Shown one piece after another: positions 8,012 to 16,786 of a stretch of DNA of 64,000 nucleotides. The first letter of the stretch is position 1, and the number at the start of each line of letters is the position of its first letter. Location: NCBI GenBank assembly GCA_965237565.1, contig OZ250145.1, positions 620,001-684,000 of the forward strand. Reading direction: 5' to 3'. The notes under the pieces were generated by a model that saw only the letters and a program-made list of their open reading frames with translations, did not search any database and was not told where the DNA came from. The translations under genes and the position numbers were made by a program. The DNA comes from JANQSP01 sp965237565. GTDB taxonomy: Bacteria; Bdellovibrionota; Bdellovibrionia; Bdellovibrionales; UBA1609.

Positions 8012-8539
8012 CTAAAATTGGCAAACGTCCACTGCCTCAGGTAACCAATTCACTTGATCCTGATCGTCGTAAACAGGAAAAGCGAGTTTTATGAATTTGT
8101 CGTGGTTTTCAGTGGGAAAGACAAGAAAAGCCCAACCAAAGCCGTTTTCACTTCTGAGGAGAGGGGAAGCAAAGCCATTTTTATGGACAGAGAAACCAAG
8201 TCCAAGGCCATCTTCAGTGATAATTTCCTTAGACATATGGACAGGGAAACCAAGTCCAAGGCCATCTTCAGTGATAATTTCCTTAGACATATGGACAGGG
8301 AAACCAAGTCCAAGGCCATCTGCTCTTTCTCCATTATTAGCCGGTGCGACAACTACTTTGAGACATTGGACAATTTTCATTCCAATAGGATCAGGATAGA
8401 GATCTGACAAATTCCATTGTTGGAAGATAGACAAATCATCTGCTTCGTTCATTGAAAAGCTGAGAATCGTCTGAGCAAGGGAAAAAGAGGAAAAGGTCAA
8501 GCAGATGAAACAGCAGAGGTAAAATAAAAAGTTTTTCAT
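8012..8539 (-). CDS. Secreted repeat protein of unknown function
   Basis: The 175-residue product starts with a signal peptide (MKNFLFYLCCFICLTFSSFSLAQ, cleavage probably after SLA). The middle holds an 18-residue unit, DGLGLGFPVHMSKEIITE, in two full and one partial copy (about residues 73-118). Later segments NGFGWAFLVFPTEN and KFIKLAFPVYDDQ look like diverged copies, so the whole mature protein may be built on this unit. GAGGGGA precedes the ATG. It lies 14 bases downstream of the TPR/winged-helix regulator gene on the same strand, so the two are probably co-transcribed. No family is recognised. A cysteine near the end (DVCQF) could pair with the cysteine near residue 59. Confidence 0.6.
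   Translation of the reverse strand: MKNFLFYLCCFICLTFSSFSLAQTILSFSMNEADDLSIFQQWNLSDLYPDPIGMKIVQCLKVVVAPANNGERADGLGLGFPVHMSKEIITEDGLGLGFPVHMSKEIITEDGLGLGFSVHKNGFASPLLRSENGFGWAFLVFPTENHDKFIKLAFPVYDDQDQVNWLPEAVDVCQF
8183..8321. repeat. 54-bp in-frame tandem repeat inside the secreted protein gene
   Basis: Units begin ATGGACAG at 8183, 8237 and 8291 on the plus strand, exactly 54 bases apart; the third is cut short near 8321. Units 1 and 2 are identical except one base (AGAGAAACC/AGGGAAACC). Since 54 is a multiple of three, copy number can change without breaking the minus-strand frame. Confidence 0.95.
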
Positions 8540-8553
8540 AGAAATCCCCTCAC

Positions 8554-9825
8554 TTATTTAAGTAACACCTTCGCAATTTTATTCAAATAATATCCATTCT
8601 TTGTTCTGAATATATATCTGGGTTTGCCATAATTTGGCTCCACCAACTCGCGCAGTCTTTTGATTGTAACATAGATTTTATTGTCATGGACAGTAGGATC
8701 ATACTTTTGTCTCCATATTTTCTCAATCAATTCTTCCTTGGAGTAAACGGTCCCTTGGTTTGTCACAAAAAGCTTCAGCATATCGAGTAAAATAAATTGG
8801 TTTTTAAAATCCACCTGTCCTTTTAGTTTTTCTGTAATCGTCTTGCTTTCAACATTTACTACAATATCATAACTGCTTGAAACATGCCTTTGCAACTGCT
8901 CAAGGGATCGTTCAATTTGTCTGTAAAGTCTTTTGAACACATCCGGTTCAATAGATTTTTTTGCCAGATTAAGAAAAATAGAGGCTTGTTTATAGTTCTC
9001 TTTGCAAAGGTAATTATGTCCCAAAGAATGGAGCAAAAGAGGCATGAGATATCTTCTCCTCTTGCAACCCTTCTGTGATTGTTCATAACAATTCCAATAA
9101 AGCTTCTCAGCTTCATCGTACTTTTTTTCTTTCCTCAGCAGATCTGCTTTGTGGAGGTCGTGCAAAAAAATTAGCATTGCTCTCTCGTCTGAAAAGACTT
9201 TCAATAATTGAATCAAGGATTGATTCGATCCTCTTGTTGATGCATTTGAATTCCGATTTACCTCTTCTTCCAGATTGGCTTGGAATGTGTTGAAAAAATC
9301 CAATAACATTTTCATGTTTTTCAATTCTTGGAAAGCCACTTCCACTTGGTCTCTTACACCGTACAGGCAAGAAAAAGCATAAGAAATGAAACATATGTTT
9401 AGCTTGGCAGTTAGCAAATCTGTTTGGTTGTTTTCCTCTTCTGCTTTTTTTTGTAGTTGCAAGGACTGAGCGAGTCCTCGGTCGAAGTGGTTTTGTGCGA
9501 TCACATATTCCTTCCTTCTTAGGAAGCAAAAGCCCAAAGCGTAGTGAAACTTGGCATAATCAGCACTTAACTTCCGCTTCCAAACCACATGAGAGAGTTC
9601 TTCTTGCACTTTGTCGATTTCGTCAAAATGCTCCATCTCCGCATAAATAGCTAGCAACTGAATTTGGGATTTTATGTATTCTTCGTACTTCTTTTCTTTT
9701 AAGAATAAGATATTAGCTCGCTTGAAAGCACGGGAAGCTTCTCTTAATTCGTTCGCAACCAATTGATTGATACCTGCTTGCATCAGGTTCTCAGCTCTTT
9801 CGATCTCCCTGTACTCAAAATCCAT
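8554..9825 (-). CDS. TPR protein with C-terminal OmpR/PhoB-type winged helix
   Basis: The 423-residue product has a long helical N-terminal part (about 1-320) with TPR-like pairs such as ALGFCFLRRKEYVIAQNHF and LLHSLGHNYLCKENYKQASI. It ends in a winged-helix DNA-binding domain (about 345-420) with YSKEELIEKIWRQKYDPTVHDN, IYVTIKRLRELVEP and RYIFRTKNGYYL, typical of the response-regulator effector family. There is no receiver domain, so input probably comes through the TPR part, as in SARP/AfsR-like or HilA-like regulators. The secreted repeat protein gene follows 14 bases downstream, a possible target. The start is ATG 9825. A transcription-factor role is likely; the signal is unknown. Confidence 0.75.
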   Translation of the reverse strand: MDFEYREIERAENLMQAGINQLVANELREASRAFKRANILFLKEKKYEEYIKSQIQLLAIYAEMEHFDEIDKVQEELSHVVWKRKLSADYAKFHYALGFCFLRRKEYVIAQNHFDRGLAQSLQLQKKAEEENNQTDLLTAKLNICFISYAFSCLYGVRDQVEVAFQELKNMKMLLDFFNTFQANLEEEVNRNSNASTRGSNQSLIQLLKVFSDERAMLIFLHDLHKADLLRKEKKYDEAEKLYWNCYEQSQKGCKRRRYLMPLLLHSLGHNYLCKENYKQASIFLNLAKKSIEPDVFKRLYRQIERSLEQLQRHVSSSYDIVVNVESKTITEKLKGQVDFKNQFILLDMLKLFVTNQGTVYSKEELIEKIWRQKYDPTVHDNKIYVTIKRLRELVEPNYGKPRYIFRTKNGYYLNKIAKVLLK

Positions 9826-9946
9826 TCTTATTTATCCTTTCTATCAGAGATTTTTGAGCCTTAGATAATGGAGTTCTATCACCTGTGTCAAGTTTTATTG
9901 TAAGAATTGCATGTAAAGAGAGCTTATAAAAAAGAGTATAAAAATT

Positions 9947-12403
9947 TCAGTGTTTTTGAATCGGTTCGTGTCCCGTGTATCTTGCTTTTAAGCCGGTAAG
10001 CTTTTCGAAGCGTCTTTTAAATAAATCGTGAACGGATCTAATTTCTAGTGCATTTACTAGAACTTGGTCGACGTGGTTCACCGTGATGATTTCAATTTTG
10101 TTTAAAATTTCGGCAGGCATTCCTTTTTGTTTGTCTTTTAGATCTTTTTCATTTTCTTTTGGAATTAACACGATTTTCATACCTTCTCGGTGGGCTGCTA
10201 AAATTTTCTCCTTCAACCCTCCGATGGGTAAAATGCGACCTCTTAGTGTGATTTCACCGGTCATGGCTACTGTCTTCTTAACTGGAAAATGCATAATAGA
10301 GGAAACCAGACTGGTAGTGATCGCTACCCCCGCTGAGGGACCATCCTTGGGAACTGCCCCCTCTGGTACGTGGATATGAAAATCATGTTTTTCAAAATAT
10401 TCTGTGGGCAATCCAAATAAAGGTCCGCGGGAACGCACATAGCTCAAAGAGGCTGAGCAAGATTCTTTCATTACGTCTCCAAGCTGGCCGGTAAAAGTGA
10501 ACTTGCCTTTGCCGGGAATTACAGAAGCCTCAATGGCTAACAAATCACCACCTGCTTCCGTCCAAGCTAGTCCATTTGTTAATCCAATTTCATTTCTCTT
10601 CTCCACTTTTCCGTATTTAAAGATATGCAAGCCCAAATATTTCTTTATTTTTCCAGAAGACAATGGGTAGTTGACATATTTTTTGATCAAAGTATTTGAT
10701 GCATCGGCTGATTTGGGTTCGTTGAAAATGATTTCTTTCACTAATTTTCTGCATATCTTCGCAATCTGTCTTTCCAGTTCTCTCACTCCAGCTTCTCTTG
10801 TGTAGTAGCGGATGATTTCCGTTAGGGCTTGTTTCTTTAGGGACGGGTTGTACTTTTCCAATCCGTGCTTAGTGATTTGCTTCGGAACCAAGTACTTGGA
10901 GGCAATATTTAGTTTCTCATTTTCTGTATATCCCTCAATAGAGATCATTTCCATTCGGTCTAGTAAAGGGTTAGGAATTCCATGAAAAGAATTGGCTGTG
11001 GTGATGAAAAAAATAGAAGAAAGATCATAATCCACTTCCAAATAGTGGTCTTGAAAAGTGTTGTTTTGTTCTGGATCCAAAACCTCAAGCAGAGCGGACG
11101 AAGGATCTCCTCTAAAATTTGTGCTGATTTTATCTATTTCATCCAATAGGAATAAAGGGTTCCCATGCTTGGACTTCCGAATGGACTGAATGACTTTGCC
11201 GGGCATTGCTCCCACATAAGTCCTTCGATGGCCTCTGATTTCTGCTTCATCCTGCATCCCTCCCAGAGAAATTCTCACAAAGGGACGCCCGAGGGATTTG
11301 GCAATGGATTTGGCCAAAGAAGTTTTCCCCACTCCGGGAGGACCAATGAAACAAAGAATCGGACTTTTTACTTTGCTTGTCATTACTCTAACCGCCAAGT
11401 GTTCCAAAATCCTTTCCTTCACTTTTTCGAGCCCCCAATGGTCTTTATTCAACACTTTTTCGGCTCGTCTGATATCTTTGTTTTCCTTTATATAATCTTG
11501 CCATGGCAAGGTAGTGACCCAATCTATATAATTTCTGACAACAGCTGCTTCTGCACTCATCGGAGACATCATTTTGAGTTTTTTTATTTCACGAGCTACT
11601 TTTTCTTTGGCTTCCGCAGACCACTTCATTTGGCTGGATTTTTCTTCCAATTCTTGGATCTCTTTTTGGAAATCATCTTTTTCACCAAGTTCTTTTTGAA
11701 TCGCTTGGAGTTGCTCGTTTAAATAATATTCCTTTTGGGAGCGCTCCATTTGCTCTTTCACTCTTGTTCGTAATTTTTTTTCAACTTTCAAAATCTCAAT
11801 TTCTCTTGTGATGTGCTTCAAAACAATTCTGAGTCTTTCACCCGGATCGAAAGTTTCTAGAATTTTTTGTTTATCTTCCATTTTTAAATTGAGCTGTGAG
11901 GCAATATTGTCTGCCAGTTCGCTGAAATTCTCTATTGTGGAAATTCTGGCCAAAACTTCAGGAGGTATCTGCTTGTTTAGTTTCACATAAGACTCAAATG
12001 AACTGTAAATCATTCGGGTCAGAGCATTGGCTTCTGTTTCATTTTTCATTTTTTCAGCAACGGGGTTCACTTCCGCCGTAAAGAAGTTATCCAATTGAAC
12101 AAATTGCTTTATATGAACTCTGTATTTTCCTTCGACCAAAGCCTTTACTGTTCCGTCCGGCAGTTTGAGATGTTGAATAATGGCACCCACAGTCCCCACA
12201 GAATGAATGTCTTTAGGAGAGGGGTTGTTATTTCGTGCTTCTTTTTGGGAGGCCAAAACAATGTCTGTTTTTGTGTCCATGGCTTTTTGCAGGGCTTTGA
12301 TACTTTTTTCACGGCCAACAAAAAGAGGCATCATCATGTGAGGAAATACCACCAAATCTCTTAACGAGAGTAAAGGCAGTAATTGTGTTTTTTCCTTTTT
12401 CAT
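9947..12403 (-). CDS. lon: ATP-dependent protease Lon
   Basis: At 818 residues it has the usual length and order: N-terminal substrate domain (LPLLSLRDLVVFPHMMMPLFVGRE), AAA+ module with Walker A GPPGVGKTSLA (about 353-363), Walker B FLLDEIDK, and the C-terminal S16 protease with catalytic serine in DGPSAG (about 689) and lysine in GGLKEKIL (about 731). It degrades damaged and regulatory proteins in the cytoplasm. The C-terminal end is extended past the usual point by about 35 residues (FKRRFEKLTGLKARYTGHEPIQKH at the end). It starts 3 bases after the clpX stop, so clpP-clpX-lon form one unit. Confidence 0.98.
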   Translation of the reverse strand: MKKEKTQLLPLLSLRDLVVFPHMMMPLFVGREKSIKALQKAMDTKTDIVLASQKEARNNNPSPKDIHSVGTVGAIIQHLKLPDGTVKALVEGKYRVHIKQFVQLDNFFTAEVNPVAEKMKNETEANALTRMIYSSFESYVKLNKQIPPEVLARISTIENFSELADNIASQLNLKMEDKQKILETFDPGERLRIVLKHITREIEILKVEKKLRTRVKEQMERSQKEYYLNEQLQAIQKELGEKDDFQKEIQELEEKSSQMKWSAEAKEKVAREIKKLKMMSPMSAEAAVVRNYIDWVTTLPWQDYIKENKDIRRAEKVLNKDHWGLEKVKERILEHLAVRVMTSKVKSPILCFIGPPGVGKTSLAKSIAKSLGRPFVRISLGGMQDEAEIRGHRRTYVGAMPGKVIQSIRKSKHGNPLFLLDEIDKISTNFRGDPSSALLEVLDPEQNNTFQDHYLEVDYDLSSIFFITTANSFHGIPNPLLDRMEMISIEGYTENEKLNIASKYLVPKQITKHGLEKYNPSLKKQALTEIIRYYTREAGVRELERQIAKICRKLVKEIIFNEPKSADASNTLIKKYVNYPLSSGKIKKYLGLHIFKYGKVEKRNEIGLTNGLAWTEAGGDLLAIEASVIPGKGKFTFTGQLGDVMKESCSASLSYVRSRGPLFGLPTEYFEKHDFHIHVPEGAVPKDGPSAGVAITTSLVSSIMHFPVKKTVAMTGEITLRGRILPIGGLKEKILAAHREGMKIVLIPKENEKDLKDKQKGMPAEILNKIEIITVNHVDQVLVNALEIRSVHDLFKRRFEKLTGLKARYTGHEPIQKH

Positions 12404-12406
12404 TCT

Positions 12407-13699
12407 CTAAGCACTTTCACTGGAAGATTCTATTTTTTCTCCACCTTTTCTTTTTCTCTTGTTGCCGTATACAATGCGTGGGGTTTTTTTGTTCATGACT
12501 ACATCTTCGGTAATCTCATACTTTTGAATCGAAGTATCAGAAGGAGAGTCATACATAATGTCCAACATAAATTCCTCAATCACTCCTCTAAGTCCCCTAG
12601 CACCCGTTTTCTTTTTGATAGCCAGTTTGGCAATGGCTGACAAAGCATTGGGTTTAAAATCTAGTTCAACGTTTTCATATTGCATCAACTTTTTATACTG
12701 TTTGACCAGAGCATTTTTCGGTTTTTGTAAAATATCTATCAAAGACTTCTCATCCAGTGAGTCTAACACAGCAATCACGGGCAGACGTCCAACAAATTCG
12801 GGAATGAGGCCGTAGCGAAATAGATCATTGGGCTCAATTTCCTTGAGAATGTTATGTTTTGACTTGGTTTTTTCTTGTTCTGTCCGAATATTAGCGGCAA
12901 TTCCCATGCTTTTATGAGATAGCCTGTTTTCAATAATATTTTCCAGTCCAATGAAGGCTCCTCCAACAATGAACAAAATATCGTAGGTGTTCACTTGAAT
13001 AAATTCTTGTTGAGGGTGTTTGCGACCTCCCTTTGGGGGCAAGTTTGCCACTGTTCCTTCCAAAATTTTCAATAGAGCTTGTTGAACACCTTCTCCGCTA
13101 ACATCCCTTGTAATGGACAGGTTTTCAGACTTGCGAGTAATTTTGTCGATTTCATCAATGTAAATCACTCCCTTTTGCGTTTTTTCCACATCATCATCCG
13201 CCGCCTGCAAGAGATTTAAAATAATATTTTCAACATCCTCTCCCACATAACCTGCTTCTGTTAAAGCAGTTGCATCAGCCATGGCAAAAGGCACTTGTAA
13301 GATTTTGGCGATGGTTTGGGCGAGAAGAGTTTTTCCTGATCCGGTAGGGCCGATGAGAAGTACATTGCTCTTGGTAATCTCCACATCCTCTTCATTAGTT
13401 TTTAATGGAGTCCTCCTCTTACCGATTCTTTTGTAGTGATTGTGAACGGCTACGGACAAGGTTTTTTTCGCTTGTTCTTGTCCAATAATGTACTCGTCTA
13501 ATTTTTCGTGAATTTCTTTGGGTTTGGGAACCGGACACATTTTTCTATCACTGGGTTCTGTCTTGTTCTGATTGGAAATCAGTTCCTCGCAAAGCTCCAC
13601 ACACTCGCTACAGATGTAAACTCCTCCGGGACCAGCAATCAGTTTCTTAACATCCCTTTGATTTTTCTGACAAAAACTACATTGGTATTGTTTTTTCAT
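12407..13699 (-). CDS. clpX: ClpX, ATPase subunit of the ClpXP protease
   Basis: A 430-residue unfoldase. The N-terminal zinc-binding domain has cysteines 7, 10, 30 and 33 (CSFC...CSEC). The AAA+ domain has Walker A GPTGSGKTLLA (about 117), Walker B VIYIDEIDKI, and the pore loop GYVGEDVE. The C-terminal part ends in a lysine/serine-rich tail (GNKRKRKGGEKIESSSESA). It feeds unfolded substrates to ClpP. Its ATG overlaps the clpP stop by four bases (ATGA) and it is followed by lon. Confidence 0.98.
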   Translation of the reverse strand: MKKQYQCSFCQKNQRDVKKLIAGPGGVYICSECVELCEELISNQNKTEPSDRKMCPVPKPKEIHEKLDEYIIGQEQAKKTLSVAVHNHYKRIGKRRTPLKTNEEDVEITKSNVLLIGPTGSGKTLLAQTIAKILQVPFAMADATALTEAGYVGEDVENIILNLLQAADDDVEKTQKGVIYIDEIDKITRKSENLSITRDVSGEGVQQALLKILEGTVANLPPKGGRKHPQQEFIQVNTYDILFIVGGAFIGLENIIENRLSHKSMGIAANIRTEQEKTKSKHNILKEIEPNDLFRYGLIPEFVGRLPVIAVLDSLDEKSLIDILQKPKNALVKQYKKLMQYENVELDFKPNALSAIAKLAIKKKTGARGLRGVIEEFMLDIMYDSPSDTSIQKYEITEDVVMNKKTPRIVYGNKRKRKGGEKIESSSESA

Positions 13700-14298
13700 A
13701 TTTGTTTCTTTCTACTTGGAACAATGTGATCCACTAGATGAAACTTCAAGGCCTCTTCCGCACTCATGTAGTGATCTCTTTCCATAGCTTCTGTGAGAGT
13801 TTCTAAATCGTTCCCTGTGTGTTTGGCATAAATTTCTGTTAATTTTTTCTTTGTTAAGCTCATTTCTTTGGCTTGGATTTCAATATCGCTCACCTGTCCG
13901 GATAAACCAGTTCCCCCTGTATGAGGTTGGTGAATCATCACACGGGAGTGAGGTAAAATATAGCGTTTTCCAGCAGTTCCTGCTGATAGGAGCAAAGCCC
14001 CCATGCTGGCGGCCAAACCAATGCAATAGGTTCTCACGTCACATTTAATAAACTGCATGATATCGTAAAGAGCGATCCCAGCAGTGACACTTCCTCCGGG
14101 AGAATTGATATAAATATGAATATCTTTCTCAGGGCTTTCCATTTCCAAAAAGAAGATTTGAGCAATCATGCTATTGACTGCCTCATCTGAGACAGGAAAG
14201 CCCAGCATAATGATTCGGTCTTTCAGAAGTCGTGAGTAAATATCATAACTTCTTTCTCCCCTAGGAGTTTGTTCGATAACAATAGGAATTAAAGCCAC
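13696..14298 (-). CDS. clpP: ClpP, proteolytic subunit of the Clp protease
   Basis: This 200-residue serine protease has the catalytic serine in GLAASMGA (S98), histidine in MIHQPH (H123) and aspartate in MERDHYMSAEEA (D175). HIYINSPGGSVTAG is also characteristic. The start is GTG 14298, preceded by AAAGGAG. It is the first gene of clpP-clpX-lon. The commonly preceding trigger factor gene is not upstream; it lies at 19.06 kb on the other strand. The 243-base gap to divergent pepA should hold both promoters. Confidence 0.98.
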   Translation of the reverse strand: MALIPIVIEQTPRGERSYDIYSRLLKDRIIMLGFPVSDEAVNSMIAQIFFLEMESPEKDIHIYINSPGGSVTAGIALYDIMQFIKCDVRTYCIGLAASMGALLLSAGTAGKRYILPHSRVMIHQPHTGGTGLSGQVSDIEIQAKEMSLTKKKLTEIYAKHTGNDLETLTEAMERDHYMSAEEALKFHLVDHIVPSRKKQI

Positions 14299-14541
14299 GG
14301 ACGCTCCTTTGTGTTAGGCTAGAGCTTGGTTAATATACAGAAGTCCAGAACCATACCCTATACATTTATCTTCGGGTTTCAATGAAAATGACTTGAATGA
14401 CAAGCGCTAATAATAGATGAAAAAGTCCGTCGTCGGTCCAGAAATGGTTTGGTGAACAAGCAAATCAATATTTTTTGTTTATCCATATAATATGTGCTAT
14501 AGGTCATTTCTTGATCAAACCATAAAGTCTGGAGTGTTTTC

Positions 14542-16050
14542 GTGAGAATATCTATTTTGTCTGTGCAGGATGCGAAAAAAATTTGTTCTTGCCTACTTGT
14601 GATGGTTTCCAACAAAGGTTTGGAGAAAAACAAAACTTCATCAAATTTGTTTCGCCTACTGAAGCGATTGAAAAAACAAGGAATATTTACAGGAAAAAAA
14701 GAAGAATCTTTGTTTTTACCCTGTGCTCAAGTAGCTCAATTTGAACATTTGTTATTCTTCGGCTTGGGTGAGGCCAAAAGTCTAGATTTGGAAAGTTTCC
14801 GAAGGGCAGCTGGACTGGCTTGTAAAAATTTAGAAAGTCATTCCCAAACATCCGTGGCTCTTGATTTTTTCTCCATCGCCCCTTTGGTGACAGATGTAGG
14901 CTCTGTAGCTCAGGCCCTCACAGAGGGGTTTATTCTCTCTGATTACCGATTTGAAAATCTCAAACAAAAGGACAGGGGAGTAAAAAGGGTGAAGAGCATT
15001 TTTTTCATTTATACAGAAAAATCCAAGGAAGTGAAAAAGGGATTGGAAGAAGGAACGTACATAGCCGATAGCACCAATTTTGTTCGCGGTCTTGGAGATC
15101 ATCCACCCAATTTGATGACGCCAAAGATTTTGGCTGAGCAAGTGCAAAAAAAATTGCAAGGGGTTTCAGGTCTGCAAGTGAAGCTGTGGGACAAAACACG
15201 GATTCAAAAGGAAAACATGGGGGGTTTGTTGGGTGTTTCCTTAGGTTCGAATCAAGAACCTCGCATGATTGCTATTGAATACAATGGTGCTCAGGCTGGT
15301 CATGGTGGAAAGAAAAAACCTCTCGTCTTTGTGGGAAAGGGACTGACTTTTGATTCAGGGGGGATCAGTTTAAAACCTTCCATGAATATGGATGAGATGA
15401 AGTACGATATGTGCGGAGCTTTGGCCGTGATTGGCACTCTTTTGGCGATTGCTCGTTTGAAGCTAAAAGTTCATGTGATTGGTTTGGTGGGAGCAAGTGA
15501 GAACATGCCAGGAGCAGGAGCGAACAAACCTGGGGACGTTTTAAAAGCCCGCAATGGCAAAACAATGGAAGTATTGAATACGGATGCCGAGGGTCGTTTG
15601 GTTCTAGCGGATATCCTTTCTTATGCTAGTGAGAAAAATCCAGAATTTATTATTGATGTAGCTACTTTGACTGGAGCGATTTTGGTGGCGCTGGGGAATA
15701 TTTACACGGGCCTGTTTACACGCAACGAAGATTTGAAAAATAAAATCATGGAATCAGCTGAGTCGTCGGGAGAAAAAATGTGGCCCCTTCCTTTAAATGA
15801 TTTTCATGTGAAGGATGTGAAGAGTGCTGTTGCTGATGTGGCTAATATTTCCAGCACTAGGGGAGCGGGAAGCTCAACCGCGGCCGCCTTTTTAGAACAT
15901 TTCGTGAAAAAAGGGATCCCTTGGGCTCACTTAGACATTGCTGGAACGGCTTGGAATGTTTCCAATCGTTTGCCCTATTGCCGAGTCAAGACCGCCTCCG
16001 GTGTGATGGTGAGAACTTTTGTTGAATTGAGCCGTCAATATAGCCGATAA
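14542..16050 (+). CDS. pepA: Leucyl aminopeptidase, M17 family
   Basis: A 502-residue cytosolic metallo-aminopeptidase with an N-terminal regulatory domain and a C-terminal catalytic domain. The zinc ligands and catalytic lysine lie in KGLTFDSGGISLKP (about 265-278), with a further ligand in MKYDMCGA. The family signature NTDAEGRLVLAD is near 345-356. It removes N-terminal residues from peptides. The GTG start is preceded by GGAG. A small membrane protein gene follows on the same strand. The location next to clpPX-lon groups peptide breakdown genes, though the strands diverge. Confidence 0.95.
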   Translation: MRISILSVQDAKKICSCLLVMVSNKGLEKNKTSSNLFRLLKRLKKQGIFTGKKEESLFLPCAQVAQFEHLLFFGLGEAKSLDLESFRRAAGLACKNLESHSQTSVALDFFSIAPLVTDVGSVAQALTEGFILSDYRFENLKQKDRGVKRVKSIFFIYTEKSKEVKKGLEEGTYIADSTNFVRGLGDHPPNLMTPKILAEQVQKKLQGVSGLQVKLWDKTRIQKENMGGLLGVSLGSNQEPRMIAIEYNGAQAGHGGKKKPLVFVGKGLTFDSGGISLKPSMNMDEMKYDMCGALAVIGTLLAIARLKLKVHVIGLVGASENMPGAGANKPGDVLKARNGKTMEVLNTDAEGRLVLADILSYASEKNPEFIIDVATLTGAILVALGNIYTGLFTRNEDLKNKIMESAESSGEKMWPLPLNDFHVKDVKSAVADVANISSTRGAGSSTAAAFLEHFVKKGIPWAHLDIAGTAWNVSNRLPYCRVKTASGVMVRTFVELSRQYSR

Positions 16051-16102
16051 TGAAATCGTCAATTCTAAAACTAGGAACTCTCTAGTGAAGGAGGAGAGTG
16101 CA

Positions 16103-16786
16103 GTGGCTGTGTTTAGCAAAAAATGGAAATTCTTTTTTGGTGCTCTTTGCTTGATACTTCTTTTTTCCATAGCTTATTTGATCGGACAAAACTCGTGGGA
16201 TGGGAAGATTTTTGTTGCGATTAAAAATGAGAGATCGTCCATTTCATCTAGGAGCATCGCCTCTGTGGGAAAGGATATGAATCTTTCCCTTCTGGTGAGT
16301 GGCGAACAATTGACGAAAAAACACCAAGAGGCTTTGGTTCAGCATTCTGAGGTGAAAAGCAATCCAGACAACATCATATTTTATCTCGGTCAATTTGTGG
16401 TTTTTTCCAAAGAGAACCAACTGACTTTGGTTTGCAAAAAATACCAAAGTTTGAACATGACTTTCATTGCTTCAAATGAGTCCTTCCATGGGCATTCTCC
16501 GGAAATGATTTTGAGTGCTGATTGTTCGATGAGAGACGGGAAGCCTCTGCAAATAGGTCCCTTTCTTATTCCTAAAAAAACTGTTTTGAATTCTCATGGC
16601 CACCAAAGAGTTTTCACCGACGATCTGCATGGAACCTTGTTGTTCAATCATGTGGATATTTCTTGGCCTAGAATGTGGATCCTGAGCAAAGTGCAGTTCA
16701 TCAAGGAAGGAGGCAACGAGGATTTTGTTGTTCGCTTCGATTTGAATAAAAAAGACAAAAAAAGCTTGCTGGTTCTTAGATTTTAA
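16103..16786 (+). CDS. Hypothetical membrane-anchored protein
   Basis: About 227 residues, not recognised. A basic start (FSKKWK) and one hydrophobic segment (FFFGALCLILLFSIAYLIG) suggest a signal anchor, with a periplasmic domain rich in beta-like segments after it. GTG 16103 was chosen because AAGGAGGAG lies 6 bases upstream; an in-frame GTG 16085 would put that site inside the gene. It follows pepA by about 50 bases on the same strand and may share its transcript. Its stop overlaps the convergent gshA-like gene by four bases. Confidence 0.6.
   Translation: MAVFSKKWKFFFGALCLILLFSIAYLIGQNSWDGKIFVAIKNERSSISSRSIASVGKDMNLSLLVSGEQLTKKHQEALVQHSEVKSNPDNIIFYLGQFVVFSKENQLTLVCKKYQSLNMTFIASNESFHGHSPEMILSADCSMRDGKPLQIGPFLIPKKTVLNSHGHQRVFTDDLHGTLLFNHVDISWPRMWILSKVQFIKEGGNEDFVVRFDLNKKDKKSLLVLRF

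Noticed and set aside
8054..8407. Plus-strand ORF across the 54-bp repeats
   Set aside because: It is a mirror of the repeat gene: the unit length is a multiple of three and has no stop, so several frames stay open. The minus-strand frame has a signal peptide and ribosome-binding site.
11165..11722. 185-residue plus-strand ORF inside lon
   Set aside because: Entirely within the conserved lon gene; composition is that of a shadow frame.
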